A stretch of DNA of 40,892 nt from NCBI GenBank assembly GCA_035293565.1, contig DATGMP010000152.1, forward strand, positions 1-40,892, read 5' to 3'. Positions 1-8,532 of this stretch are shown piece by piece (the first letter of the stretch is position 1; each line of letters begins with the position of its first letter). The translations under genes and the position numbers were made by a program. The notes beneath the pieces were generated by a model. It was not told where the DNA came from, did not search any database, and saw only the letters and a list, made by a program, of their open reading frames with translations. This DNA is from DATGMP01 sp035293565 (lineage in GTDB: Bacteria > Pseudomonadota > Alphaproteobacteria > BOG-932 > Roseiterribacteraceae).

Positions 1-2
1 TC

Positions 3-1202
3 AACTTGATGCCCTGCGTCCTGCCGGTGCTCTCGCTGAAATTGCTGGCGCTAGCCGGCTATGCCGGCGCGGCGCGGCGCGCGGCGCGTTTTGGCCTGAT
101 GGCGACCGCGGCGGGTGTCATCGTCTCGTTCGGTCTTTTGGCAGGGTCATTGATCCTGTTGAAAGCGACCGGTAGTGCGATCGGGTGGGGCATTCAGTTT
201 CAGCAGCCCTGGTTCCTTGCAGGCATGGCGCTGGTCACGACCTTGTTCGCGGCGAGCCTTTGGGGTTGGGCGCCGATCGTCCTGCCGACCGGCATCGCAG
301 ACGCGATCGGATCGGTGCGCGGCCGCGGCCGCTTCACCAATGCGTTTCTGATGGGCGGCTTTGCGACACTGCTTGCCACGTCCTGTTCAGCGCCGTTCGT
401 CGGTACGGCCATCGGTTTCGCGCTGGCGCGTGGTCCGATGGACATCGCTCTCGTGTTCGGCGCGCTCGGCCTTGGCATGGCGGTGCCGCTTCTCGTCGCC
501 GCCGCTTTCCCGGGGTTCATTGCGTACCTTCCGCGGCCGGGACGATGGATGATCTGGCTCGAGCGCGTACTCGGGCTGGCTTTAGTTGGCACAGCCGCGT
601 GGTTGCTCGCCGTGCTGGCACTCGAAGCAGGAATGGAATCCGCCCTCGTTGCAGGTGGATTGCTGGCGCTGTTGTTGGCGGTGCTTGCCTGGCGTCGGCG
701 CCGGCCCGATGCGCTCGCGAGGCGTTCCTTCGGTGCGGTCGCCTTGGGCGTTGCGGCGCTTGTTGTGCTCGTTCCCTCGCTGCGCGGCGAAGCCGTGTCG
801 CCGAAGGCGATTCGCTCGCAAGTTCAAGTCGGACAATGGCAACCGTTTGATGAAGTCTCGCTCCACGGGATGGTTGCGTCGGGAAAGATCGTCCTCGTCG
901 ATGTCACGGCGGCTTGGTGCCTGACCTGCAAGGCGAATGAGCTCACGGTGCTGGATCGGTCGCCGGTTGCCGATCGGCTCCGTGATCCGCACGTCGTCGC
1001 GATGCGGGCGGATTGGACCCGCGCCGACCCACTCATCACGGCGTTTCTGCAAAGCTTCGGCCGCTATGGCGTGCCGCTCGATGTGGTGTACGGGCCCGGC
1101 GCGCCGCAAGGCATTCCGCTCCCCGAGTTGCTCACCTCGGGAGTGGTGATGGACGCGTTCGCCCGCGCGGCCGCAGGCGGCAAAGAGGAAGTACGCGAAT
1201 GA
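3..1202 (+). CDS. DsbD/ScsB-type thiol-disulfide interchange protein, 3' part
   Basis: The reading frame is open from the window edge, so the N-terminus is missing. It begins inside the motif NLMPCVLPVLSLK, a hallmark of the DsbD/ScsB membrane domain, where the conserved Cys helps carry electrons across the inner membrane. About seven hydrophobic segments follow up to residue ~265. A C-terminal thioredoxin-like domain has the active site WCLTCK near codon 305. Family knowledge: electrons pass from cytoplasmic thioredoxin through the membrane Cys pair to this periplasmic domain, which reduces disulfides, cytochrome c apoproteins or metal-stressed proteins. The stop overlaps the next start (ATGA). 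Its place at the head of a copper and cytochrome block suggests protection of periplasmic thiols during metal stress. It could be either ScsB or DsbD, because the separating N-terminal domain is outside the window. Confidence 0.85.
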   Translation, partial: NLMPCVLPVLSLKLLALAGYAGAARRAARFGLMATAAGVIVSFGLLAGSLILLKATGSAIGWGIQFQQPWFLAGMALVTTLFAASLWGWAPIVLPTGIADAIGSVRGRGRFTNAFLMGGFATLLATSCSAPFVGTAIGFALARGPMDIALVFGALGLGMAVPLLVAAAFPGFIAYLPRPGRWMIWLERVLGLALVGTAAWLLAVLALEAGMESALVAGGLLALLLAVLAWRRRRPDALARRSFGAVALGVAALVVLVPSLRGEAVSPKAIRSQVQVGQWQPFDEVSLHGMVASGKIVLVDVTAAWCLTCKANELTVLDRSPVADRLRDPHVVAMRADWTRADPLITAFLQSFGRYGVPLDVVYGPGAPQGIPLPELLTSGVVMDAFARAAAGGKEEVRE

Positions 1203-1813
1203 GCTTCTATCAGCGCTACGTCATCCCGCGCCTCACCCATATGGCGATGGGTCAGAAGCAGCTTCTGCCCTTCCGGCAGCGGGTGATCGGCGCCGCCGAG
1301 GGCCGGGTACTCGAGATCGGCATCGGTTCGGGACTAAACTTCTCGCTGTATGGCGCTGCGGTCACCTCGGTGATCGGACTGGAACCGTCCCCCGAGCTAC
1401 TGCGCATGGCCCGTCCGCGCGCGGAAGCCGCAGCCACGCCCATTACACTGCTCGACGCATCAGCAGAGACGATGCCGCTCGACAGCGGGAGCATTGATAC
1501 CGTCGTCACGACTTGGACCTTGTGCACAATTCCAAATGCGGCCCGGGCGCTCGCCGAGATGCGACGTGTGCTGCGACCGAGCGGTGCGCTGCTTTTCGTC
1601 GAGCACGGGCGCGCGCCCGAGCCGGGTGTCGCGTGCTGGCAGGACCGGCTCGATCCGCTGTGGTCGCGTCTCACCGGCGGCTGCCATCTCAATCGAAAGA
1701 TGGACGATCTGATCAGCGGCAGCGGATTTCGGATTGAGGCCCTCGATAACGCCCGAATCCCCGGCCCCCGAACGCACACGTACTTTTACCAGGGACATGC
1801 GAGGCCGAGATGA
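1199..1813 (+). CDS. class I SAM-dependent methyltransferase
   Basis: This 204-aa protein begins MSFYQRYVIPRL and contains a Rossmann SAM-binding motif I, VLEIGIGSGLNFSLY, near residues 35-50. It also has an acidic motif II region (VIGLEPSPELL) and the later pattern TWTLCTIPNAARALAEMRRVLRPSGALLFVEH split over its middle, as in Methyltransf_11/25 proteins. The start at 1199 is chosen because its ATG overlaps the stop of the DsbD-like gene as ATGA, and the longer upstream frame is only out-of-frame extension. Its own stop overlaps the next gene in the same way, so the first three genes are translationally coupled. The substrate is unknown. Similar proteins often accompany metal or metalloid resistance genes, but nothing here shows it methylates a metalloid. 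Confidence 0.85.
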   Translation: MSFYQRYVIPRLTHMAMGQKQLLPFRQRVIGAAEGRVLEIGIGSGLNFSLYGAAVTSVIGLEPSPELLRMARPRAEAAATPITLLDASAETMPLDSGSIDTVVTTWTLCTIPNAARALAEMRRVLRPSGALLFVEHGRAPEPGVACWQDRLDPLWSRLTGGCHLNRKMDDLISGSGFRIEALDNARIPGPRTHTYFYQGHARPR

Positions 1814-2643
1814 TGACGGCGATTAACGCCTTCGGTGGAGCGCTATTCTCATTGCGGAGCGGCGGCCGGCGGCTCCGGAAACCCTGGAGTATCTGTGCTG
1901 AAAGAGCCGCATCATTCCATGCAAGGCAAAGAACCCAAAAACTCGTCCCACTAATCATCGTGATCATTCTGCTGCTCAATGTTGTCGGCGCCAAGGCGCA
2001 GGCGCGGCCTCGAGATGCGAGTGAAGGTGCGCAGCTCTATCGCGCCTGCGCTGCATGCCATTCGCTCACTCCCGACCGGAATATGACCGGGCCAAGCCTC
2101 GCGGGCGTATGGGGACGGAAGGCGGGAAGCCTCAAGAGCTTCGAACGCTACTCACCTGCGCTGAGGGCCTCCGACGTGGCCTGGGACGAAAAGACGCTCG
2201 ATGCATGGCTCCGATCACCCGCGCGCTTCATTCCCGGCAACCACATGACGTTTGCCGGCATCCCTGATGCGCGCCAGCGCACTGAGCTGATCGCCTTCCT
2301 TAAAGAGGCCAGTGCCGGACGGACTCCCTCTGCGAGGCAGGGCGGCATAGGGCAAGGAATGATGGGAGCGATGTCTCCCCAATTCACAGACCTCAAAAAA
2401 GTCGGTCCCGACAAACAGGTGACCTCCATCCGAGTCTGCCACGACAGCTATGTCGTGGCGATGGCCGATGGCAAAACGGCTGATTTCTGGGAACCAAATC
2501 TCCGCTTCAAGACCGATTCGAGCGACACCGGCCCGCTGGCCGGAAAACCCGTCATCCTCCCCGCAGGCATGATGGGTGACCGTGCTTCAGTGTTCTTTGC
2601 GTCTCCCGACGAAATCACGCCCTTCATCAAGCATCAATGCTGA
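1810..2643 (+). CDS. membrane-anchored class I cytochrome c with C-terminal extension
   Basis: This 277-aa protein has a hydrophobic segment (KLVPLIIVIILLLNVVG) at about residues 44-60, acting as a signal anchor or signal peptide. A mono-haem cytochrome c domain follows, with CAACH at about residues 80-84 and a likely distal Met in PGNHMTFAGI near residue 140. This arrangement (ACHSL, GPSLAGVWGRKAG, YSPALRAS) is typical of small class I cytochromes c. After the domain ends near residue 170 there is an unusual ~100-residue tail without a second CxxCH. The tail contains RVCHDSY and ends in HQC, so it may bind metal or be a separate small domain. The start overlaps the methyltransferase stop (ATGA). 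The long N-terminus before the hydrophobic segment makes a later start possible, but no better ATG is in frame. Confidence 0.8.
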   Translation: MMTAINAFGGALFSLRSGGRRLRKPWSICAERAASFHARQRTQKLVPLIIVIILLLNVVGAKAQARPRDASEGAQLYRACAACHSLTPDRNMTGPSLAGVWGRKAGSLKSFERYSPALRASDVAWDEKTLDAWLRSPARFIPGNHMTFAGIPDARQRTELIAFLKEASAGRTPSARQGGIGQGMMGAMSPQFTDLKKVGPDKQVTSIRVCHDSYVVAMADGKTADFWEPNLRFKTDSSDTGPLAGKPVILPAGMMGDRASVFFASPDEITPFIKHQC

Positions 2644-3117
2644 GGGGGCTGAGCGGACGCAACTCGATGGATTAGCCGGTGAAATAGAGGTGCGGGCCGC
2701 TCGTGCGGAGCCGCTGCTGATCGCCGCCATCGTAGGGCTCGCCTTCTACTACGTAGCTACTACCGAACGATCCGATGCTTGTGCAACAAACCACCTACTC
2801 TTCCACCCGACGACCGTTCCGGTCTCATTGAATTATTCTGGATTTCATGCCAACGCTTCGGTGGAGGCATGCGCTGACACAATTTGATATGAGCCGGCCA
2901 AACTGCGGAAACACTCAAATGTCATTAGGGCGAATTCGAGATAGTTCTGTCTTCCCGACCGCCAATCTCTCGGGAAGCGCTTCGCCGGCAATTGCCAATC
3001 GAGTGGTCAGGTGCGAATTCACTTTTCGTGTTCGGTCTGTGATTTTGCGAGTTTCGTGCGCCTCGGATGGCTGGCGTGAAACCGATTGGCTCCCCCTTTG
3101 AGTTCGGGGACCGGGCC
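2644..3117. other. intergenic region, no convincing gene
   Basis: These ~470 bases separate the cytochrome gene from the response regulator. Short frames exist, one encoding a hydrophobic stretch around 2720-2760 (LLIAAIVGLAFYYVAT), but none has a good start and ribosome site. This could be decayed coding sequence. The second half (2820-3050) is noticeably AT-richer than its surroundings and is a reasonable place for the promoter of the two-component operon. No clear inverted repeat or terminator was found. Confidence 0.5.
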
Positions 3118-3852
3118 ATGCCTCATCGCGATCCGCCTCCTTCCTCACGGGTCCTCATTGTAGAAGACGACTCAGAGACTCGTGTCCTACTCACGCGCCT
3201 CTTGCGTGAAAATGGCTTGCATGCAACGGGCGTGCGGGATGGCCGCGAAATGTGGGAGGCGGTGGATCAGGCCCCGATTGATTTGGTCATTCTGGATGTG
3301 ATGTTGCCGGGTACCCAAGGACTGGATCTCTGCCGTGCGTTGCGACAGAAAAGCGACGTGCCGATCATAATGCTTACGGCGCGGGGATCGGAGACGGACC
3401 GCGTTCTTGGCCTGGAACTCGGTGCCGACGATTATATTGCGAAACCCTTTAGTCGAGCAGAACTGCTGGCGCGTATTCGCGCTGTTCTCCGGCGCGGCGC
3501 GAGCCCGGTCAGGGAACAGGCTTCCATAGGTCGACGTGGCTTCGCATTCCTGGGTTGGACAGTGGATACGACCCGTCGCGAGTTGCACACCCCCGAGGGC
3601 GCAAACGTCGACCTATCCGGTGCCGAATACGAGGTATTGCTGGCTTTTGTGGAGCACCCGCAGCGCGTCCTGTCGCGCGACCAGATTCTTGAGCTGTCGC
3701 GCAGCCGAATTGGAGACGTGTTCGATCGCAGCGTCGATGTTCTGGTCAGCCGGTTGCGGCGAAAGATCGAACCCGAAAACGAAACCCAAGGCTTGATCAA
3801 GACGGTTCGCGGTGCCGGCTACATGTTTGTCCCTAAAGTCGAGCGACTCTAA
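3118..3852 (+). CDS. OmpR/PhoB-family response regulator
   Basis: This 244-aa regulator has an N-terminal receiver domain (VLIVEDDSETR, phospho-acceptor Asp about residue 60 in LVILDVMLPG, the T in MLTARG and the K in AKPFSRAELL). A C-terminal winged-helix domain follows, with the typical ending SRLRRKIEPENETQGLIKTVRGAGYMF. The ATG at 3118 is preferred over one at 3067 because a GGGGA sits about 8 bases before it and family members start just before the first beta strand. The stop overlaps the kinase start (TAATG), so the two are co-translated. The genes downstream encode copper oxidase and cytochromes, so a CopR/CusR-like role in sensing periplasmic copper is inferred, not shown. Confidence 0.92.
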   Translation: MPHRDPPPSSRVLIVEDDSETRVLLTRLLRENGLHATGVRDGREMWEAVDQAPIDLVILDVMLPGTQGLDLCRALRQKSDVPIIMLTARGSETDRVLGLELGADDYIAKPFSRAELLARIRAVLRRGASPVREQASIGRRGFAFLGWTVDTTRRELHTPEGANVDLSGAEYEVLLAFVEHPQRVLSRDQILELSRSRIGDVFDRSVDVLVSRLRRKIEPENETQGLIKTVRGAGYMFVPKVERL

Positions 3853-5267
3853 TGCGCGGATCGCTCTGGCCTAGAAGTCTTAATGCTCGCGCCATGGTGA
3901 TTCTTGTTGCTGCGGTCGTCGTCGTCCATCTAGGGAGCATGTATTTTTATGCTGCGTCGACGTTCGATGCGGCCAATCGAGCGCATTCGAGACTAATTGC
4001 GGAGCGGATTGGCGAAGCACAATCGGCCATTTCGAGTAGTCCGGCCGGAAGCCGTGACGCTGAAGCCCATAAGATGTCGTCCGCAAGCCTGACGCTGCAT
4101 TGGAACGAGCTTCCTTTGGTCGATGATGTAAGCGGCCAAGACGCAAACCTGCGAATGCTGCGGTTGCAACTAACTTCAATCATGCCTGGCGTGGATGAGC
4201 ACGGTCTTCGCTTAGAATACCGTGATCGCCTACCTCCCTCGGAAGCGCACGCCATTCTCGGCGCTGTTGCGTTGCCGGACGGGTCATATCTCAATTTCAG
4301 CGTGCCGCTTCTGGTCGGCCCCGAACCAGCCTTTCATGGCGCATTGCTATCGACGTCGATCATGGCAATCGGGGTCGCCGTGGTTGCACTTCTCCTTTTG
4401 CGGACGTTGACGAAACCGCTTCGGGCTTTGGCAAATGCGGTCGAGGCCATTGGTCATGGACCTGAGGTCAAAGTCGGCGAAGATGGATCCGATGAAATCC
4501 GTCATCTCGCCAAAGCCTTCAACGCGATGCAAGCGCGTATCAAAGCGCTGATTGCAGATCGGACCCAGGCATTGGCGGCAGTATCTCATGATCTCAGAAC
4601 GCCCATTACTCGACTGCGATTGCGCGCCGGTTTCGTAGACGCGAGCGGCCAAGCAGCCATTGATGCCGACTTGGACGAGATGGAGGCAATGATCGACGCG
4701 ACGTTGGCATATCTGCGGGGCGACATAGAAACGGAGGAGCCCCGCATGATCGACCTGTCCGCCCTTCTTTTGACCTTGGTCGACGCGGCCTCCGACGGTG
4801 GACTCTGCGCGACTTTTTCCGGACCGCGTCACGTATTTTTACTGACTCGTCCGATCGCACTGAAACGCGCCTTTGCGAACCTGATCGATAACGCATTGAC
4901 CTATGGGGGAGCTGCGCGTGTAGGTGTCAGGATGACGGAATCGATCATAGAGGTCACCGTAGACGACGATGGTCCGGGAATTCCTGAAGAAGCATTGCAG
5001 CGCGTGTTCGAGCCCTTTTGCCGTCTTGAAGCATCCCGCAGCCGCCGGACCGGAGGTGTAGGATTGGGACTCACAACGGCTCGCCAAATCATCCTCCAAG
5101 AAGCCGGAACCGTTCGCCTGCTGAACCAGCCAGGTGGCGGACTGAGAGTCGAGGTAAGCATTCCTCTCACATCCGCCTCGATGGCTTCGGCTAATCGGGT
5201 TTCACCGCCTTCTGGCGTGCGCGCGGCCTCGGTCTCTCATGTGGCGTCGACAGATGGATCGCCTTGA
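3852..5267 (+). CDS. HAMP-domain sensor histidine kinase
   Basis: This 471-aa inner-membrane kinase has a first membrane segment at about residues 13-33, a ~130-residue periplasmic sensor region, and a second membrane segment at about 165-187. A HAMP linker follows (LTKPLRALANAVEAIG). The phospho-acceptor H-box AVSHDLRTPITRLRLR lies near residue 245. The ATP-binding boxes are N (NLIDNALTYGG), G1 (DDDGPGIP), F (FEPFCRLEASRS) and G2 (GVGLGLTTARQI). It overlaps the response regulator by one base and almost certainly phosphorylates it. The periplasmic part lacks an obvious Met- or His-rich copper motif, so the signal is unknown. About 30 residues beyond the last kinase beta strand (ASMASANRVS onward) have no recognised function. 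Confidence 0.92.
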   Translation: MRGSLWPRSLNARAMVILVAAVVVVHLGSMYFYAASTFDAANRAHSRLIAERIGEAQSAISSSPAGSRDAEAHKMSSASLTLHWNELPLVDDVSGQDANLRMLRLQLTSIMPGVDEHGLRLEYRDRLPPSEAHAILGAVALPDGSYLNFSVPLLVGPEPAFHGALLSTSIMAIGVAVVALLLLRTLTKPLRALANAVEAIGHGPEVKVGEDGSDEIRHLAKAFNAMQARIKALIADRTQALAAVSHDLRTPITRLRLRAGFVDASGQAAIDADLDEMEAMIDATLAYLRGDIETEEPRMIDLSALLLTLVDAASDGGLCATFSGPRHVFLLTRPIALKRAFANLIDNALTYGGAARVGVRMTESIIEVTVDDDGPGIPEEALQRVFEPFCRLEASRSRRTGGVGLGLTTARQIILQEAGTVRLLNQPGGGLRVEVSIPLTSASMASANRVSPPSGVRAASVSHVASTDGSP

Positions 5268-5463
5268 CCAAGAGGTCGCGATTTGTCCACGCGGCGATCA
5301 CACTTTGTCGTAAAGCCTACACACGCCAGCAAAAATCATCCGCCAAAGTTGCTCTAGGCGCTGTGATCGTAATGCGCCGATGGCGGGGTGTGCATGATAA
5401 CAGGTCACGGTCAGACATTTCATTTAACGAAAATGGCTTCTGGTCACCATAGCGGACCACGCC

Positions 5464-6090
5464 ATGAAAGGTAGGCTTAACGGTAGCTTGCAGCATCACC
5501 TCCCGAGTTGGCCGTTTGTCGCGGCGACGCTCGTCTTGTTGTTCTTGATCGTCACAGGTTTCGTTTACTTCGGCACCTATGACATTGCGGCGGACTCTCC
5601 ACACATTCGCCCGGTCTATGTTTTTCTTCAGACGTTACGCGACCGATCGATAGCTGTTCGTGCGCGCAGCATCGTGGTGCCGGCGGATCTGGCCGACTCG
5701 CAGCGGATATCCACGGGTGCCGGGTTGTATTCGGAGATGTGTAGTGGCTGCCATCTCGGACCTGGCGTTGAAAAATCGGAACTGAGCCAAGGCCTCTATC
5801 CCCAGGCTCCGGAACTTGCCAAGGGGAGCGATCTCACCCCGGCGCAACAGTTTTGGATCATAAAACACGGGGTGAAACTCAGTGCGATGCCCGCGTGGGG
5901 CAAAACCCACAACGACACACTGATCTGGGACATGGTCGCATTCATCGACAGACTGCCTGCCATGTCTCCGCAAGATTACAAGGCCACGGTGGCGAGCGCA
6001 CCCGCGGATCACGATGAGATGATGAAGGATATGCCTATGATGGACAAAGACATGCCGACCACGGATGAAGAAAAACCGCACGGGCACTAG
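5464..6090 (+). CDS. membrane-anchored cytochrome c with Met/His-rich tail
   Basis: This 208-aa protein has one membrane anchor near residues 17-38 (FVAATLVLLFLIVTGFVYFG). A mono-haem domain has CSGCH at about residues 93-97 and the likely axial Met in LSAMPAWGKTHND near residue 143, as in the cytochrome_CBB3 family. The tail (from about residue 180: DHDEMMKDMPMMDKDMP, ending GH) is rich in Met, Asp and His, like periplasmic copper-binding segments. It precedes a Met-rich protein and CopA on the same strand, so it may move electrons to or from copper proteins or act as part of a copper-induced respiratory branch. That role is inferred. Confidence 0.85.
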   Translation: MKGRLNGSLQHHLPSWPFVAATLVLLFLIVTGFVYFGTYDIAADSPHIRPVYVFLQTLRDRSIAVRARSIVVPADLADSQRISTGAGLYSEMCSGCHLGPGVEKSELSQGLYPQAPELAKGSDLTPAQQFWIIKHGVKLSAMPAWGKTHNDTLIWDMVAFIDRLPAMSPQDYKATVASAPADHDEMMKDMPMMDKDMPTTDEEKPHGH

Positions 6091-6205
6091 CGAAGTCGCG
6101 CCGAGTTTCAAGGCGGTGGCTGACACTCGCACATCGCTCCGAAGGCACAGTCAGAATTATCGTTCAGTCGACAGCGAAACGTATTGGTACAGGAGAGTCA
6201 CCGCC

Positions 6206-6514
6206 ATGCGGTACACCGCATACATTGCCTTTGCCCTTGTTTCACTTGCGACAGGTGGGACGCCGGCGCTTGCCCAACAAGGCAATCATTCCCCTTCCAC
6301 ATCCAATATGAGCCAAGGCATGGACGGCCATGGGCAGTCGGGAATGGACATGCACGCGATGGCTAACCAATGCGCCCAGATGCGGCGTCAAATGCAGCAG
6401 AACCCATCGGCGTCGGTTTCAGATGACATGCGCAAGATGATGACCCAGTGCGACCAAATGGACAAGATGATGGGTCGTCAGCAGAGCGGATCTGGAATGG
6501 GACAAACGAAATAA
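6206..6514 (+). CDS. small secreted Met-rich protein, probable copper binder
   Basis: This 102-aa protein starts at the ATG at 6206, which has AGGAGA at 6191-6196. A longer upstream frame overlaps the cytochrome gene and is less plausible. It has a signal peptide ending around ALAQQG (residue ~24), followed by a Met/His/Gln-rich region (MSQGMDGHGQSGMDMHAMA) and a pattern of CAQMRRQMQQ and CDQMDKMMGRQ with two Cys. The composition fits a periplasmic copper-binding or buffering protein like those found beside copA genes. No catalytic motif is visible. Confidence 0.75.
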   Translation: MRYTAYIAFALVSLATGGTPALAQQGNHSPSTSNMSQGMDGHGQSGMDMHAMANQCAQMRRQMQQNPSASVSDDMRKMMTQCDQMDKMMGRQQSGSGMGQTK

Positions 6515-6585
6515 CATCAACTGAAGCGCGCTGAGCATTTCGACGAGGCGAAGCGTTCGCTCGGCAATTTGCGGGAGGCCGAAGA

Positions 6586-8532
6586 ATGCCTAAAGTGGAA
6601 GCTTTCTTGCGGCCGGAAGGTCGGTTCAGACTCAGCCGGCGCCGCTTCGTCCAAGGTATTGCGACAGCCGGAGTGGTGGCGGCGTTTGGTCGGCCTGCCC
6701 ACGCTATGCGTGCGCGCGCCGAACAGGCCGTGCTGACCGGCGACCGCTTTGATCTCGTTATCGAAGAAGCCCAGGTCAATATAACGGGACGACCCAGGTT
6801 GGCGACGGCGGTCAACGGCTCCGTACCGGCGCCGATCCTCCGCTTTCGGGAGGGTGATACCGTCACCATCAATGTCACCAATCGTCTTTCCGAAGACACT
6901 TCGATTCATTGGCACGGCTTTCGATTGCCGGCGGCCATGGACGGCGTTCCAGGGCTGACCTTTCCAGGGATTCGTCCGGCAGAAACCTTTACCTACCGCT
7001 TTCCCATCGTGCAGAGCGGCACCTATTGGTATCACAGCCACAGCGGGATGCAGGAACAGACGGGGCTTTATGGCCCGGTGATCATGGAGCCTCGGGCGAG
7101 GGAGCCGTACGCCTACGACCGGGAGTATGTGGTCGTGCTGTCGGATTGGACCGATGAAGATCCGATGACGATCGCGTCCAATCTGAAGCAGCAAAGTGAT
7201 TACTACAATTTTCATCGGAGGACGGTCGGCACGTTCATCGCGGATGTGCGAAAGCATGGGCTTGGCCCGACGGTCTCGGATCGATTGATGTGGGGCGGCA
7301 TGCGTATGAGCCCGACCGACATCATGGATGTTACCGGAGCCACCTATACCTTCCTCATCAACGGACAGCCGCCCGCGGCGAACTGGACGGCGCTGTTCAA
7401 GCCGGGCGAGAAGGTGCGCCTTCGCTTTATCAACAGCGCATCGATGTCGACCTTCGACGTGCGCATCCCTGACCTCCCGCTCCGGATCGTGCAGGCGGAT
7501 GGCACCGATATCGAGCCGGTGGAGGTCGACGAGTTCCGGATCGGTGTGGCGGAGACCTACGATGTCATCATCGAGCCGCGAAAGGCGCAAGCTTACACCA
7601 TCTTCGCGCAGTCTGAAGACCGCAGCGGCTACGCCCGCGCCACGTTGGCACCCCGGCCCGGCATGAGCGGTGTGATCCCCCCAATGGATCCGCGGCCGAT
7701 GCGCACCATGACCGACATGGGGATGGGCGATATGGCCGGCATGGATATGGGGGGAATGAAAGGCATGCCGGGCATGGAAGGAATGCCCGGCATGGAGCAT
7801 GACACACCAGCGCCGAAAGCCGCATCTCCGCCACGTGGCGGAATGGGCGCGATGCCAGGGATGAACATGCCTGGAATGGATATGAGAATGCCTGGCATGC
7901 CTGGGATGAGCGACGGCTCAATGTCCTCTTCTTCGGGCGGGATGGACATGAGCATGCCGAGTATGGGCGATATGAAGATGCCCGGCGCCGCGCCGCCGAC
8001 TGTCAATGCCGATGGCGTTGACCCCAATACTTTGGCGGCAAACCCCGAGGTCGATAACGTCGCCATGTCACCGAAGAATCGCCTGGCGGAAGCCGGCGAC
8101 GGGCTGGATGGCAACGGGCGTCGCGTCCTCACCTATGCGCAGCTCAAAAATCTTCTGCCCACCGGCTACGCCCCTCCGGTGCAACGCGAGATCGAGTTCC
8201 ATCTCACCGGCAATATGGAGCGTTTCACCTGGGGCTTCGACGGGAAGAAATTCTCCGAAGCTGGGCCAGTGCGTGTGAAGCTCGGCGAGCGCGTACGCTT
8301 CGTGCTGATTAACGACACGATGATGGAGCACCCGATGCATCTTCACGGGTTCCTCTTTGCCGTGGAGAACGGTCAAGGCGATCGCCTGCCGATGAAGCAC
8401 ACGATCAATGTAAAGCCCGGTGAGCGCATGAGCTTCGTTTTTACCGCCGATACGCCTGGGCACTGGGCCTTTCACTGCCATCTGCTGTTCCACATGGAAG
8501 CCGGCATGTTCCGCACCGTGTTAGTCGCATGA
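6586..8532 (+). CDS. copA: CopA-type periplasmic multicopper oxidase
   Basis: This 648-aa oxidase carries a Tat signal (SRRRFVQG, residues 17-24), meaning export in folded form. Copper ligands are visible in four conserved places: IHWHGFR, YWYHSHSGMQ, HPMHLHGF and HCHLLFHMEAGM (residues ~630-641, type 1 copper ligands Cys, His and Met). Between cupredoxin domains 2 and 3 lies a ~100-residue insert (about 366-470) dominated by MxGM, MPGM and MDM repeats, a known copper-binding feature of CopA. The enzyme probably oxidises Cu(I) to the less toxic Cu(II) in the periplasm. Its stop overlaps the copB start (ATGA). Length and motifs are those of full CopA proteins. Confidence 0.95.
   Translation: MPKVEAFLRPEGRFRLSRRRFVQGIATAGVVAAFGRPAHAMRARAEQAVLTGDRFDLVIEEAQVNITGRPRLATAVNGSVPAPILRFREGDTVTINVTNRLSEDTSIHWHGFRLPAAMDGVPGLTFPGIRPAETFTYRFPIVQSGTYWYHSHSGMQEQTGLYGPVIMEPRAREPYAYDREYVVVLSDWTDEDPMTIASNLKQQSDYYNFHRRTVGTFIADVRKHGLGPTVSDRLMWGGMRMSPTDIMDVTGATYTFLINGQPPAANWTALFKPGEKVRLRFINSASMSTFDVRIPDLPLRIVQADGTDIEPVEVDEFRIGVAETYDVIIEPRKAQAYTIFAQSEDRSGYARATLAPRPGMSGVIPPMDPRPMRTMTDMGMGDMAGMDMGGMKGMPGMEGMPGMEHDTPAPKAASPPRGGMGAMPGMNMPGMDMRMPGMPGMSDGSMSSSSGGMDMSMPSMGDMKMPGAAPPTVNADGVDPNTLAANPEVDNVAMSPKNRLAEAGDGLDGNGRRVLTYAQLKNLLPTGYAPPVQREIEFHLTGNMERFTWGFDGKKFSEAGPVRVKLGERVRFVLINDTMMEHPMHLHGFLFAVENGQGDRLPMKHTINVKPGERMSFVFTADTPGHWAFHCHLLFHMEAGMFRTVLVA

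Noticed and set aside
1518..1530. TTGTGCACAA palindrome resembling half of a tra box
   Set aside because: It is only 10 bases, lies inside the methyltransferase gene, and has no promoter context.
5264..5452. 62-codon frame after the histidine kinase
   Set aside because: It overlaps the kinase stop but has no good ribosome site or recognisable sequence, and it lies where a promoter for the cytochrome gene is expected.
6517..7800. 427-codon - strand His-rich frame opposite copA
   Set aside because: The His richness is the complement of the Met-repeat and GC-rich codons of copA; no start site or domain.
7700..7980. Tandem repeat or CRISPR-like array in copA
   Set aside because: The repeats are short Met-Gly-Met codons in frame inside the oxidase, a known copper-binding insert.
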